Origin: Sulfurimonas sp. HSL3-7
GTDB lineage: Bacteria; Campylobacterota; Campylobacteria; Campylobacterales; Sulfurimonadaceae
Assembly (NCBI RefSeq): GCF_039645985.1
Contig: NZ_CP147919.1
Coordinates: 2,728,001 to 2,792,000, forward strand
DNA: 64,000 nucleotides
Direction of reading: 5' to 3'
Of the stretch, positions 9,714 through 19,200 are shown one piece after another; positions within the stretch are counted from its first letter, which is position 1, and each line of letters opens with the position of its first letter. Below the pieces are notes generated by a model that was not told the DNA's origin, did not search any database, and worked only from the letters and a program-made list of their open reading frames with translations. The position numbers and the translations under genes are program-made.

Positions 9714-10706
9714 CTACCTCTCGCCGGGCAGTTTGCTGAGTGCTTCCGGCCAGGGCGTCGTCTCGTCAAGACGGACATATGCCATCCCCGGCAGCCCGGT
9801 TTTGACCTTCTCGAGATGCTCCCTGAGCAGCGCTTCGTCCACTTTGACCTTGACCCGGAACATCAGCTTTTCACGTTCGTTCGCCGTTTCGATCTCTTTG
9901 GGCGTAAACTGGGCCTGGGGCGAAACGAAGCTCACGGTTGCAGGGATGGCGACATCGGTAAAAGCGTCCAATACGATGCGCGCTTTGCTCCCTATCATCA
10001 CCCGGCCCGCCTCCGACGTAGGCAGGAAGATGGTCATAAAGACGTCATCGAGTTTCAGCAGGGTCAGCACTTTCCCGCCGCCGCCGAGCACCTCGCCAGG
10101 CTCGGTCAGGCGGTAAAGCACCCGCCCCCTGACGGAAGAGCGCAGGGTGCAGTCGTCTATGTTGACCTGGATCGTCTCGACCTCCGCCTCGGACGCTTTG
10201 ATGGCGGCGTCGCTGCTTACCACCTGCGCCCTGGCCGCAGCCAGCCCCGCTTTCGCGCTTTTGAGAGCGGTTTCATGCTGCTGCAGCTGTACCAGCGAAA
10301 TGTTCTTGTTGACATAGAGGCTTTCGGAACGTTGGAGATTCTTCTCGGCCAGAGCCAGTTCGCTTTTACGCTGCGCGACAACGGCTTTCGCGTAGTATCT
10401 GTTCTGACGGGCCTGCTGCACATGGGCCTGCGCCTGTTTAAGACGGGCCTCGAGTTCATAGGTGTCGAGCCGTGCAAGCACTTCGCCCGGCTCGACCATG
10501 TCGCCCTCCTGTACGGTGATCTCCCGTAGACGTCCGGGCAGTTTTGTCGCAATATTCACCTCGGTCGTTTCGAGGCGCCCGTTGCCCGAAGCAAAGGCTT
10601 TGGGCCCGATATCACCGTTGAGAAAACCCCCGTACCATGCCGCAACGGCGATACTCCCCGCCACCGCGGCAAGAATTGCGATCCGTTTGAGTAGACGTTT
10701 ATTCAT
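9714..10706 (-). CDS. HlyD-family membrane fusion protein
   Basis: Periplasmic adaptor of 330 residues linking the ABC permease to the outer-membrane channel. One N-terminal membrane anchor ([20 protein letters not shown]) is followed by a biotinyl-lipoyl-like half ([20 protein letters not shown]), a long alpha-helical hairpin (about residues 75-190) and a closing beta half ([17 protein letters not shown]). The arrangement resembles YhiI/YbhG adaptors. It lies between the channel gene and the RbbA-like gene on the same strand with short gaps, so all are one transcription unit. Confidence 0.9.
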   Translation of the reverse strand: MNKRLLKRIAILAAVAGSIAVAAWYGGFLNGDIGPKAFASGNGRLETTEVNIATKLPGRLREITVQEGDMVEPGEVLARLDTYELEARLKQAQAHVQQARQNRYYAKAVVAQRKSELALAEKNLQRSESLYVNKNISLVQLQQHETALKSAKAGLAAARAQVVSSDAAIKASEAEVETIQVNIDDCTLRSSVRGRVLYRLTEPGEVLGGGGKVLTLLKLDDVFMTIFLPTSEAGRVMIGSKARIVLDAFTDVAIPATVSFVSPQAQFTPKEIETANEREKLMFRVKVKVDEALLREHLEKVKTGLPGMAYVRLDETTPWPEALSKLPGER

Positions 10707-10726
10707 TTTTACCCCCGTTCCGTCAC

Positions 10727-13081
10727 TTAATCGCGACTGTTGTTACCGGCCGAATCGGCGGTAATATAGTTTTTAAGACGTTCCACCGTCCGGTCGCGTT
10801 CCGAATCTTCCATGAAAAAGTCAAAACGCCCGACGTCGCGCTGCAGTGTCATCAGATCGTTTAAAAAACCGTACACGGCGTTCGACGCCCCCTGCTCCGC
10901 CAATAGACTTGCATTCTGCGCGACAAGCAGGTCGGTCATCTGCCGCGTCCCTTCGGCATAGTTGTCGCGGATCAGTACAAGACTTTTTCGGGCGGCTTCG
11001 GCCGCCTCTTTCGAGAGGGCGATGGCCGGGTAGCTCGAGCGGATGGCATGCAGATCACTGCGGACACGCTGTTCGAGAGCGGCCGTGCTCTCGCGGGTAT
11101 TGACATTCAATTGCTGCAGCGAAAGACGGGAACGCGCACTTCGGGCACTTCTGGCACCCCCTTCAAACAACGGCAGAGAGAGGCTCACACCCGCCTGCCA
11201 GTCCGTTTCGTCTTCGAGACTGAAACCGGCAGTCGCCGCGCGGGTCTCGTTGAAGACATGCGACACTTCGCCGTAAGCGAGAAGATCGGGCATCCAGTAG
11301 GCCCGGCGGTCGGAAACGAGCTGACGCTTCTGTGCGTCAGTCTGCGCCTGGAGAAGCGCCAACTCCGGCGACTGCCGAAGCCCCTCCTCCACAAAAAATG
11401 CGGCCATCCGCCTGTACGCCTTTTCGTTGGCGATGATCTCGACGAGACTGTTGCGGCTGATCAGCAGAGACGGATCGTCCAGGGTCGCCGGTTCAAAGGT
11501 AAGTCTTTGCGTAATGGGGCGGTGCAGGATACGGTTTAGGATGTCTCGGGCCTGTTCCACCGACGCCTCCGCCGAAAGTGCCCGCTGCTTTGCCGTCGCG
11601 ATCCGGCTCTGCCAATAGTAGACGTCGGAGAGGTCCGAAACCCCCGCATCCACCCGTCCCTTTGCCAGTACGAGGTTGGTATCGGTCAATGCCAGGTTGT
11701 CACGTTCGATACGCAGATTGGTCTGCGCCATCAGGATCTTTAAAAACGCCGATACCGCCTGTTTGACCACCTCCAGTTCAAGCATCCGCTGCTGGGCTTC
11801 TACGGCGACCTGCAGATGTTTCTGCACCGCCAGCCTCGCCAACGCCTTTTCCGAAAAGAGGATCTGTTCAAGCCGAAGGGCGCCCGTCGTGCTTTTTTCG
11901 GCGTAAAAACCGCTCTCCACAAAGACATTGTCGCTGTTGACCTGAGTATAGGCGAGGTTTCCGGTCATACGCGGCAGAAGGACCGAACGCACTTCATCGA
12001 CGGTTTCGCCGTGAACCTGTGTCCCGAGTTGCCCCGCGATGATGCCCAGGTTGTTGCGCAGCGCCTCTTCGGCCACATCTTTTAGCGTCAGACGCTCTTG
12101 ACCCTCTTCACTGCCGTGCAGCAAAACGGCATCTCTGAGTACCGCGAAAGGCGGCGAAAGGTCTATCGCGCGAGCGGTCGCCATATTGAGTTTCAGCTGC
12201 CGCTGCACCTCGAAACCAGCGGGCTGCGCCTGCGCTTGAGCGCCCTGTATAACCGTATAAATGTTCAATGCGGCACGGCGAAGCCGTTTGGAAACTTCGG
12301 AACCGTCCTGCTGCGAAGCCAAAACCCCGTCATCCACCGTCACATTTTCTGCGAAACTGTACGAAGGCAGCTGCCGGTGCTTCAATGCCGCCAGCAGCCG
12401 TTGTTCTGCCGCAGGGCTCAGCTGCGGCAGCGGGGCGATCATCACCGCCTCCGTACCGTCGGGAAAACTTTGGGCGGGGGCCTCGTACGAAAAGGCCGTA
12501 ATCAACGTCAGCTCAACCCCCTCGTCGCCGGCGATCTCTTTTGCGCGCCGTGCCATCCCGGGAAAGCGGGCGTACTGGGTTTCATCCGCCAACAGAACCG
12601 CTTTTGAAAAAGGTACGACACGCAAAAACGTTTTGAGTTCCTCTGCAAACGTCGTGTCTGCGGTAATGTAGTTGAAATTCCCGATGCCCCTTTTCGCCTT
12701 CTCTCCGGTGAGTCCGACCAGGTCCCGACGACCGATGAAAGGGGCAAAGGTCGGTTTGGCAAACCCGCTCTTTTCCAGCGCCAGCTGACTTGAGAGGGCA
12801 CCCACCGCAAACACGATATCGACACCGGGGTCCTTCTCCAGCGCATCCATCGCGCTTTCGATTTTGTCAGCCGACCATCCGCCGTCATACTGTTTTGACG
12901 ACGGGTAGACCAGTGTGAAAGCGGTGCCGGTCAACCGTGCAAGTTCCTCTTTCAGCAGCGTCTGCTGCCGAAGCAAAGCCGGTGTGTTCCCGTCGCTGAC
13001 AACACCTATCTTCACCGTTTGCGCTGCGACCGCCATATACCCGCTGGCGTAGAAACCAAGCAGCAGTACGAAAAGTCTCAT
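10727..13081 (-). CDS. Outer-membrane efflux protein fused to a periplasmic-binding-like domain
   Basis: About 784 residues, far longer than ordinary TolC-family channels (about 450). The start at 13081 follows AGAGGGGAT, overlaps the TetR stop as ATGA and gives a signal peptide (MRLFVLLLGFYASGYMAVA). Residues about 20-330 resemble ABC transporter substrate-binding proteins: VKIGVVSDGNTPAL at the start, VDIVFAVGALSSQLAL, KAVLLADETQYARFPGMARR and a C-terminal lobe. From about residue 340 (LTLKDVAEEALRNNLGI) the rest is a TolC-type channel with two coiled repeats (PLFEGGARSA in the second). The fused module may sense or deliver cargo at the channel. An earlier start at 13150 would overlap the regulator more deeply and lacks the signal peptide position. 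Confidence 0.87.
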   Translation of the reverse strand: MRLFVLLLGFYASGYMAVAAQTVKIGVVSDGNTPALLRQQTLLKEELARLTGTAFTLVYPSSKQYDGGWSADKIESAMDALEKDPGVDIVFAVGALSSQLALEKSGFAKPTFAPFIGRRDLVGLTGEKAKRGIGNFNYITADTTFAEELKTFLRVVPFSKAVLLADETQYARFPGMARRAKEIAGDEGVELTLITAFSYEAPAQSFPDGTEAVMIAPLPQLSPAAEQRLLAALKHRQLPSYSFAENVTVDDGVLASQQDGSEVSKRLRRAALNIYTVIQGAQAQAQPAGFEVQRQLKLNMATARAIDLSPPFAVLRDAVLLHGSEEGQERLTLKDVAEEALRNNLGIIAGQLGTQVHGETVDEVRSVLLPRMTGNLAYTQVNSDNVFVESGFYAEKSTTGALRLEQILFSEKALARLAVQKHLQVAVEAQQRMLELEVVKQAVSAFLKILMAQTNLRIERDNLALTDTNLVLAKGRVDAGVSDLSDVYYWQSRIATAKQRALSAEASVEQARDILNRILHRPITQRLTFEPATLDDPSLLISRNSLVEIIANEKAYRRMAAFFVEEGLRQSPELALLQAQTDAQKRQLVSDRRAYWMPDLLAYGEVSHVFNETRAATAGFSLEDETDWQAGVSLSLPLFEGGARSARSARSRLSLQQLNVNTRESTAALEQRVRSDLHAIRSSYPAIALSKEAAEAARKSLVLIRDNYAEGTRQMTDLLVAQNASLLAEQGASNAVYGFLNDLMTLQRDVGRFDFFMEDSERDRTVERLKNYITADSAGNNSRD

Positions 13082-13689
13082 CGTATCATCCCCTCTTCCC
13101 TTGTCGTCGATCCGCCGCATTGTTGCATCATGCAGATGAACTGCCGGCATACCTGTCCGGCAAGCGCTTCCGTATCGCCGCCGACCTCGATCCAGTGCTG
13201 AAAACAGCCGTTGGCGAAGCCGTTGAAGAGTCGGGCGTTCAGCAGCGCCCCCGTATCGCTAGTCCCCGGCTGCAAACGCCGGAAATTATCCGTCAAAAAA
13301 CGGTGTACCGGTTCCAGGATGTCGTTGAACTCGTTCAGAAGCGACTGGAAAAACAGGGGGTTGTTCTGCATACCCAATTCGACCAGTTTCCGTTGGTGGC
13401 CCATATGTTCGAATTTCAAGACGATATAAATTCGCAACCGCTCCGCAGGGTCGTCGACACCGTCACAGCGGCATAGCAACTCATCGAAAAACTGTTTCAG
13501 CTGCATTTCGACATATGCGATGTAGAGCCCCTCTTTCGATCCGAACAGCGCATATATCGTGCTCATCGAGACCGAAGCGGCTTCGGCGACTTCGGCTATT
13601 TTCAGCTGACCGTAGCCGCCGCTTTCGAGCAGCTCGCCTGCCACCTTGACCAGTGCGTCCTTTTTTGATGTCAATCCCGCTGCGTTCAT
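13078..13689 (-). CDS. TetR/AcrR-family repressor of the ABC exporter operon
   Basis: A 203-residue regulator with an N-terminal helix-turn-helix (KIAEVAEAASVSMSTIYALFGSKEGLY, shown here in pieces: IAEVAEAASVSMSTIYALFG) near residues 29-55, typical of TetR, and a variable ligand-binding C-terminal half. It is the first gene of the operon and overlaps the channel gene by four bases, so it probably controls its own operon. Two palindromes immediately upstream (13718-13745) are candidate operators. The ligand is unknown; in related systems it is a toxic small molecule exported by the pump. Confidence 0.9.
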   Translation of the reverse strand: MNAAGLTSKKDALVKVAGELLESGGYGQLKIAEVAEAASVSMSTIYALFGSKEGLYIAYVEMQLKQFFDELLCRCDGVDDPAERLRIYIVLKFEHMGHQRKLVELGMQNNPLFFQSLLNEFNDILEPVHRFLTDNFRRLQPGTSDTGALLNARLFNGFANGCFQHWIEVGGDTEALAGQVCRQFICMMQQCGGSTTREEGMIR

Positions 13690-13717
13690 CTCTCATCCTT
13701 ACATACGCAGTATAGGG

Positions 13718-13745
13718 CGTAAGACCTTACGGGTAATTTAATTAC
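13718..13745. promoter_or_regulatory. Candidate TetR operator (two adjacent palindromes)
   Basis: Two palindromes lie just upstream of the TetR start: CGTAAGACCTTACG at 13718-13731 (six-base arms, two-base centre) and GTAATTTAATTAC at 13733-13745 (five-base arms). Their place ahead of an autoregulated TetR gene fits an operator. Binding by this TetR is inferred. Confidence 0.45.
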
Positions 13746-13805
13746 TCTAGAGCCGATCCTCTAAAGCTTCCGCAGTTTGGCTCGCATGGGCAGAGTGCAG
13801 ACCGT

Positions 13806-14576
13806 TCAGCCGTTGCGGCTGTGGACGTAGGGGTTTCGCTGTGCCGTCGGCATGACGAGGACATCCTGGATGTTGACGTGCGACGGTGCGTTCAGGATGT
13901 AGAGTGCCAGATCGGCGATATCCTCGGGATGCAGCGGCTCGTAGCCTTCATAGACCGCATCAGCCCTGGTTTCATCGCCGCTGAAACGGGTGTTAGAAAA
14001 GTTGGTCTCCACGGCACCCGGGGCGATATTTCCGACCCGGACCGCCGTACCGGCAAGGTCGATGTTCATCGCCTCGCCCAGGGCGTGCACGGCGGCTTTG
14101 GTCGCGCTGTAGACGTTGCCGCCCGGGTAGGTCATCTTGCCGGCAATACTGCCGATGTTGAGGATATGACCGCTGTTTCGGCGCCGCATCTGCGGCACGA
14201 CGGCGCGGCTGACGTAGAGCAGCCCCTTGATGTTCGCATCGATCATCTCTTCCCACTGGTCGACATCGCCCCCGTCGAAAGCCTCCAGCCCCAGAGCCAG
14301 CCCCGCGTTGTTGATCAGGATGTCGATCGCCGTCGTCTCCAGCAGGATGGAGAGCCGGCTTTCGACCTCTTTGCGGTTTCGCACGTCGAAAACCAGCACT
14401 TTGATATCAACACCGAAAGGGCCAAACGCCTGTTTAAGTGCCTCGAGTTTCTCACCGTTGCGTCCGCAGAGCACCAGATCTGTTCCGGCTTCGGCCAGTC
14501 TATGAGCACAGGCCTTGCCGATGCCGGAGGTCGCACCGGTGACAAGCACCCGTTTGCCGTTGAGTTGATTGCCCAT
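13806..14576 (-). CDS. SDR-family NAD(P)-dependent oxidoreductase
   Basis: A classical short-chain dehydrogenase of 256 residues, similar in style to YdfG (serine/3-hydroxy acid dehydrogenase). It shows the nucleotide motif TGATSGIG near residue 10, NNAG in DILINNAGLALG, and the catalytic set Ser in NIGSIAGKMTYPG and Tyr-x3-Lys in VYSATKAA. The start at 14576 is preferred since AAAGGAA lies six to seven bases upstream; five more codons upstream are possible. It stands alone on the minus strand between the TetR operon and the proline genes. The substrate is not determinable. Confidence 0.9.
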   Translation of the reverse strand: MGNQLNGKRVLVTGATSGIGKACAHRLAEAGTDLVLCGRNGEKLEALKQAFGPFGVDIKVLVFDVRNRKEVESRLSILLETTAIDILINNAGLALGLEAFDGGDVDQWEEMIDANIKGLLYVSRAVVPQMRRRNSGHILNIGSIAGKMTYPGGNVYSATKAAVHALGEAMNIDLAGTAVRVGNIAPGAVETNFSNTRFSGDETRADAVYEGYEPLHPEDIADLALYILNAPSHVNIQDVLVMPTAQRNPYVHSRNG

Positions 14577-14589
14577 ATGTTTCCTTTTC

Positions 14590-14620
14590 AATCCGCTTTA
14601 TTCTAAAATATATGCGGATT
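14590..14620 (-). promoter_or_regulatory. Inverted repeat in the leader of the SDR gene
   Basis: AATCCGC at 14590-14596 pairs with GCGGATT at 14614-14620 around an AT-rich loop that contains a TAGAAT-like -10 on the minus strand. It is either an operator around the promoter or an mRNA leader hairpin ending at the ribosome site. The role is inferred from position. Confidence 0.35.
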
Positions 14621-14766
14621 TTAGCGCTTTTGCATTGAAAGAAGAGGAAAACGGCAAAAAACTCGCTTAACAGCAACCATCCAAAAAGAAACCGTGTTTT
14701 AAAAACTGATTTTTAGAAGTTTCCATACGGTTTATTTTGATACCATCCCTTATCGATGGATCCTTG

Positions 14767-16239
14767 TTACCGTTTGTTCAAACGTTTCCAGACGGCTTCG
14801 TGCGTTGCCCAGCATGTCGATGAGACACGGCTTCCTCTGCTGAAAACCAAAATGGCGACCGCCCCCGCAATGAAGCCCGGCAGGAGCTCGTAGAGATCAA
14901 AGATGCCCCCTTCAAGCTGCTTGTAGACAATAACCGTCACCGTTCCCGCGACCATGCCGGCTATCGCACCGATCTTGGTGATCCCCCTGTGGTAGAGCGA
15001 TAGAATGATCAGCGGACCGAAGGCCGCGCCGAAACCGGCCCAGGCGTAGGCAACGAGGGAGAGAACAGTGGAATCTCTGTCGGTTGAGAGGTACCAGGCA
15101 ATAACGGCGATAGCGATCACCGTGGCACGGCCTAACCAGACAAGCTCTTTGTCACCCGCGTCGGGTCGAATCGAGGCGTGGTAGAGATCGCGGGTCAGTA
15201 CCGACGAGGAGACCAGCAGCTGCGAGTCGACCGTGCTCATGATGGCGGCCAGAATAGCGGCAAGCAGGAAGCCGGCTATCCAGGGGTTGAAAAGCAGCTG
15301 CGAGAGGGTGATGAAGATCTTCTCGCTGTCCTGCAGGTCGATGCCGTTGGCCGCAACATAGGCAAAACCGAAAAAACCGACGGCAAGAGAACCGATGACG
15401 GAGGCGATCATCCAGCCCATGCCGATCTGCTTGGCGCGGTGCATCTCATGCTCGTCGCGTATCGACATAAAGCGCACCAGGATGTGCGGCTGGCCGAAAT
15501 ACCCCAGTCCCCAGGCCATCAGCGAGATGATCCCTATGAAAGAACTTCCGGTCATAAAATCAAGGTTTTCGGGCTTGATTCTCCCGATGGTCTCGAGTGC
15601 GGCAGAAACACCCCCGATCTCGTAGATGACCACCAGCGGCGTCACCACCAGGGCCAGCATCATCAATATCCCCTGAATGAAGTCGGTCCAGCTCACCGCA
15701 TTGTAGCCGCCCAGGAAGGTATAGGAGACGATGATGAAGCTGCCCGCAAGCAGTGCCGTGTCGTAATCGAGTCCGAAAGTCGCCTCGAAGAGCTTGGCGC
15801 CGCCGACAAGGCCTGAAGAGGTGTAGAGCGTGTAAAAGAGCAGGATCACCAACGCGGTGACGATGCGCAGGCCGTTGCCGCTCTCTTCAAAGCGGTTGGA
15901 GAAGTAGTCGGGTATCGTGATGGCGTCGTTGAGATGGTGCGTATAGACCCGCAGCGGCTTGGCGACATAGTGCCAGTTCAGGTAGGCACCGATGATCAGC
16001 CCGACCGCGATCCAGCTGCCGACGATCCCATCGCTGTAGAGCATGCCCGGCAGTCCCAGCAGCAGCCAGCCGCTCATGTCGGAGGCACCGGCACTGAGCG
16101 CCGTCACGCCCGGCCCGAGGCCGCGCCCTCCGAGCACATAGTCGGAGAGGTCTTTGGTCTTGAAGTAGAAATAGAGGCCGATAGCGACCATTACGAGCAT
16201 ATAGATTGAAAACGAGATGATAACGGGGAGTTCTAAGAT
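14767..16239 (-). CDS. putP: Sodium/proline symporter
   Basis: Sodium:solute symporter family importer of proline. Hallmarks are YVLGGRGLGPGVTALSAGAS, SDMSGWLLLGLPG (sodium and proline binding region), TIPDYFSNRFE, YTSSGLVGGAKLFE and GGYNAVSWTDF, with about 12-13 membrane helices. The first ATG in frame (16200) falls inside the first helix compared with known PutP. The homologous N terminus (LELPVIISFSIY) runs upstream to an ATC codon at 16239 that has a perfect AAGGAG five bases before it, so that is taken as the start (about 490 residues). The stop of putA overlaps this start region, indicating coupling. It feeds the PutA enzyme encoded by the preceding gene. Confidence 0.88.
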   Translation of the reverse strand: MLELPVIISFSIYMLVMVAIGLYFYFKTKDLSDYVLGGRGLGPGVTALSAGASDMSGWLLLGLPGMLYSDGIVGSWIAVGLIIGAYLNWHYVAKPLRVYTHHLNDAITIPDYFSNRFEESGNGLRIVTALVILLFYTLYTSSGLVGGAKLFEATFGLDYDTALLAGSFIIVSYTFLGGYNAVSWTDFIQGILMMLALVVTPLVVIYEIGGVSAALETIGRIKPENLDFMTGSSFIGIISLMAWGLGYFGQPHILVRFMSIRDEHEMHRAKQIGMGWMIASVIGSLAVGFFGFAYVAANGIDLQDSEKIFITLSQLLFNPWIAGFLLAAILAAIMSTVDSQLLVSSSVLTRDLYHASIRPDAGDKELVWLGRATVIAIAVIAWYLSTDRDSTVLSLVAYAWAGFGAAFGPLIILSLYHRGITKIGAIAGMVAGTVTVIVYKQLEGGIFDLYELLPGFIAGAVAILVFSRGSRVSSTCWATHEAVWKRLNKR

Positions 16240-19200
16240 GGTATCTCCTTTTTTTCGAGCGCTCTGCTGCCCAGGTTACCGTAACGGTGGTACCGGTGTG
16301 AAACGCTCTGTTCGATGTAGTAGTGCATCAGTTCGATGCGGCCGTGCGACACAAAAGGCGCCGTGGCGAGATAGTAGGCCTTGTCGGCGATATCCTTGTA
16401 GAGCTGCTCCGAGACGTGTTCGGGCTTAAGGAAGCGGATGCGCTCGAAATGGACAAACGAAAAGATCAGTGCGAGTTCGTTCTCCATCACAAAGTCATCC
16501 TCCTCCTCAAGCAAAAGCTTCTGTTTTGCGGCGAACCAGAGCAGCGCCCGGGAGTCGTCATCTTCGGAGATCGAAAGGGTCACCTTCGCACCGGCTATCT
16601 TTGCCGCGCAGTAGGAGCAGAGCATCTCAAAGAGCGTATCGTCACTGCCGAAACGCAGCAGCACACTCTTTACTCCCCGGTAACGCAGGATATTGCTCTC
16701 CCCCCGGATATGGAAATGGTCGTGTTCTCTGGTAAACTCTTTTTCGTTCCAGTACACGAAGTTGCCCACTGTCTCAAGAACCTTTTTTAGCTCCTCTTTG
16801 TAGTGGGTCTCCCCTTCCATCAGTTTACGCAGCTTATCCAACAAAGGGTGGTCCGACTGCTGCGGTTCGGTCTCTGCCGTTATGTTGAGAAACTGGGTGA
16901 CATAGTTGGGACCGCCCGCCTTCTTGCCGCTGCCGATAGCCGATTTGCGCATGCCGCCGAAGGGCTGACGCAGGACGATGGCCCCGGTCGTCGGGCGGTT
17001 GATATAGAGGTTGCCCGCGATCAGCGCCTCTTTCCACCTCTTGACTTCGCGCTCGTCGAGTGACTCGATACCCGAGGTGAGGCCGTAGCCGGTCGCATTG
17101 ACAATATCGATGGCATCGTCGAGGTCTTCGGCGCAGATAACCGAGAGGAGCGGTCCGAAGAGCTCATTGGTGTGGCAGTAATCGCCCCGTTTTGTCCCCC
17201 AGCGGATGGCGGGCCTCAGCATATAGGGGTTATCGTTATCCGCATAAGCGGGCGGCAGCAGCCACGACTCGCCCTCGTCGAGATGCTCGAGTGCATGAGC
17301 CAGCTTGCCGGCCGGCCTGTCGACCAGTGAGCCGATTTTGTTTTCAAACGCCCACACCGAACCTGTCTCCAGCGAAGAGGCAGCATCGAGCAGTATCGCT
17401 TTGAAGGCTTCGTCCTCATAAACCTCCCTCTCCAGCACCAGCAGCGAGGTGGCGGAACACTTCTGCCCGGAGTTGTTGAAAGCCGAAGCAAGCACATTGG
17501 CAAGCGCCTGATCGCGGTCAGCCATGGCGGTGATGATCGTCGCATCCTTGCCCCCGGTCTCGGCAGAGAGATGGATATCGGGACGCGACCGGATCATCTC
17601 GTAGGCCGTCGATTCACCGCCGGTAAAGATAACGAAATCGATCGCCCTGTTCGGTATCAGCTCCCGTCCTGCCAACGCACCGTCGCAGGGGACGAACTGA
17701 AGCGTGTTTTTCCCAACTCCTGCGGCCCAGAAACACTCGCAAAGACGATAGGCGCTCAACACCGCGGCAGAGGCCGGCTTGAGGATGACCGTATTGCCCG
17801 CCGCCAGTGCAGCAGTGATACCGCCGGCGGGTATCGCCACCGGAAAGTTCCACGGGCTGACCACAAGGCCTGCCCCTTTCGGAGAGAGATTCACCCCCGC
17901 CAGGGATTCAAGCTGCGCGACGCTGTAGGGGTAGAAGTTGAGAAAGTCGATCGCCTCGGAGACCTCCACGTCGGTCTCGGTAAAGACCTTGCCTACCTCC
18001 GCCGCCGCAACGCCGATCAGATCGCCCCTGCTTCTTCGGACCTCGTTTGCGGCCTCCATCAGGATCTTCCCGCGCTCTGTGGAGCTCAACTTCCGCCAGC
18101 CGTCAGGATCGTTTCGGGCCGCATCGGCGGCACGCTGCAGCTGCTGAGCAGAGGCCTTTGCATAGCTTCCAACCAGTGCGCCTTCACGGTATTGGGATTT
18201 GTCGATCACCTCTGTGCGTTCACCTCCCGCAAAGCTCTCTCCGCCGACAACCACCTCGGCATGGAAGCCGCCGTTTTTGCCGATGTTCTGCCATTTGTCC
18301 CGAATTGCCTCTGCCCAGCGTCGGTTCGGTTCGAGAATGAAATCGGTATCGCTCTCGTTCTCAAAGCGGTAGCTCTGCGGCCCAGGCACGGTTTTTGCTT
18401 CTTCTATGCCGCGGTCCTGCGTTCTGAACGGTTCCAGGGGGATGCTCCCCATTGACCGGCACGCCTCCTCAAACCCCGCTTCAAGCTGATGCCATACGGC
18501 AGAACCCGCTTCGAGCCCAAAGCTGTGGCGCATGAAGTTCCCTTCGGCAGTATTTTCGTCGAAACGGCGCACGAGATAGGCTACGGCATTGGTAAAGGTC
18601 GCCATGGTCGCCGTCGGGGCGTAGAGGATCACCTCTATCCCCTCCTCTTTCAGCACGCGGTAAGCCGCTTCGCTCATCCCCTCGAGCATCTCGGCGGTAA
18701 GGTAGGATTCGACCTTTCTCTCTTTCGCCAAAGTCGTTGCCAGCGCATGTTCAAAGAGGTTGTGCGAGGCGATGCCAAGATGGACGCAGGGAGCTATCGC
18801 AGGGTCAAGCAGGTAGTCCATCAGCTGTTTGTAGTTGGCGTCGGTCTCGACCTTCTGATTGTAGGTGATGCAGGGCCAGCCGCGCAGGCTCGCCTCGGCA
18901 CGCTCCATCTCCTGGTTCGCCCCTTTGACGAGGCGTACCTTGATGGGGGCGCCCCCCTCCTCGACGCGCTTAACGGCCCACGCCGCAAGCTTCTGCAGCT
19001 GCGACATGGCATCGGGCATATAGCTCTGTATGACGATACCGGCATGGTAGTGTTTGAACCGCTCCTTTGAGAGTGTGGCCATAAAGGCGTCCACTGTCAG
19101 CGAGAGGTCGCGGTACTCCTCCATATCGAGGTTAACGAACTTGTGGCACACCTGCCCGTGTCTGTCGACAAAAGTGTTGGCCATCGCCGCGTCATAGACC

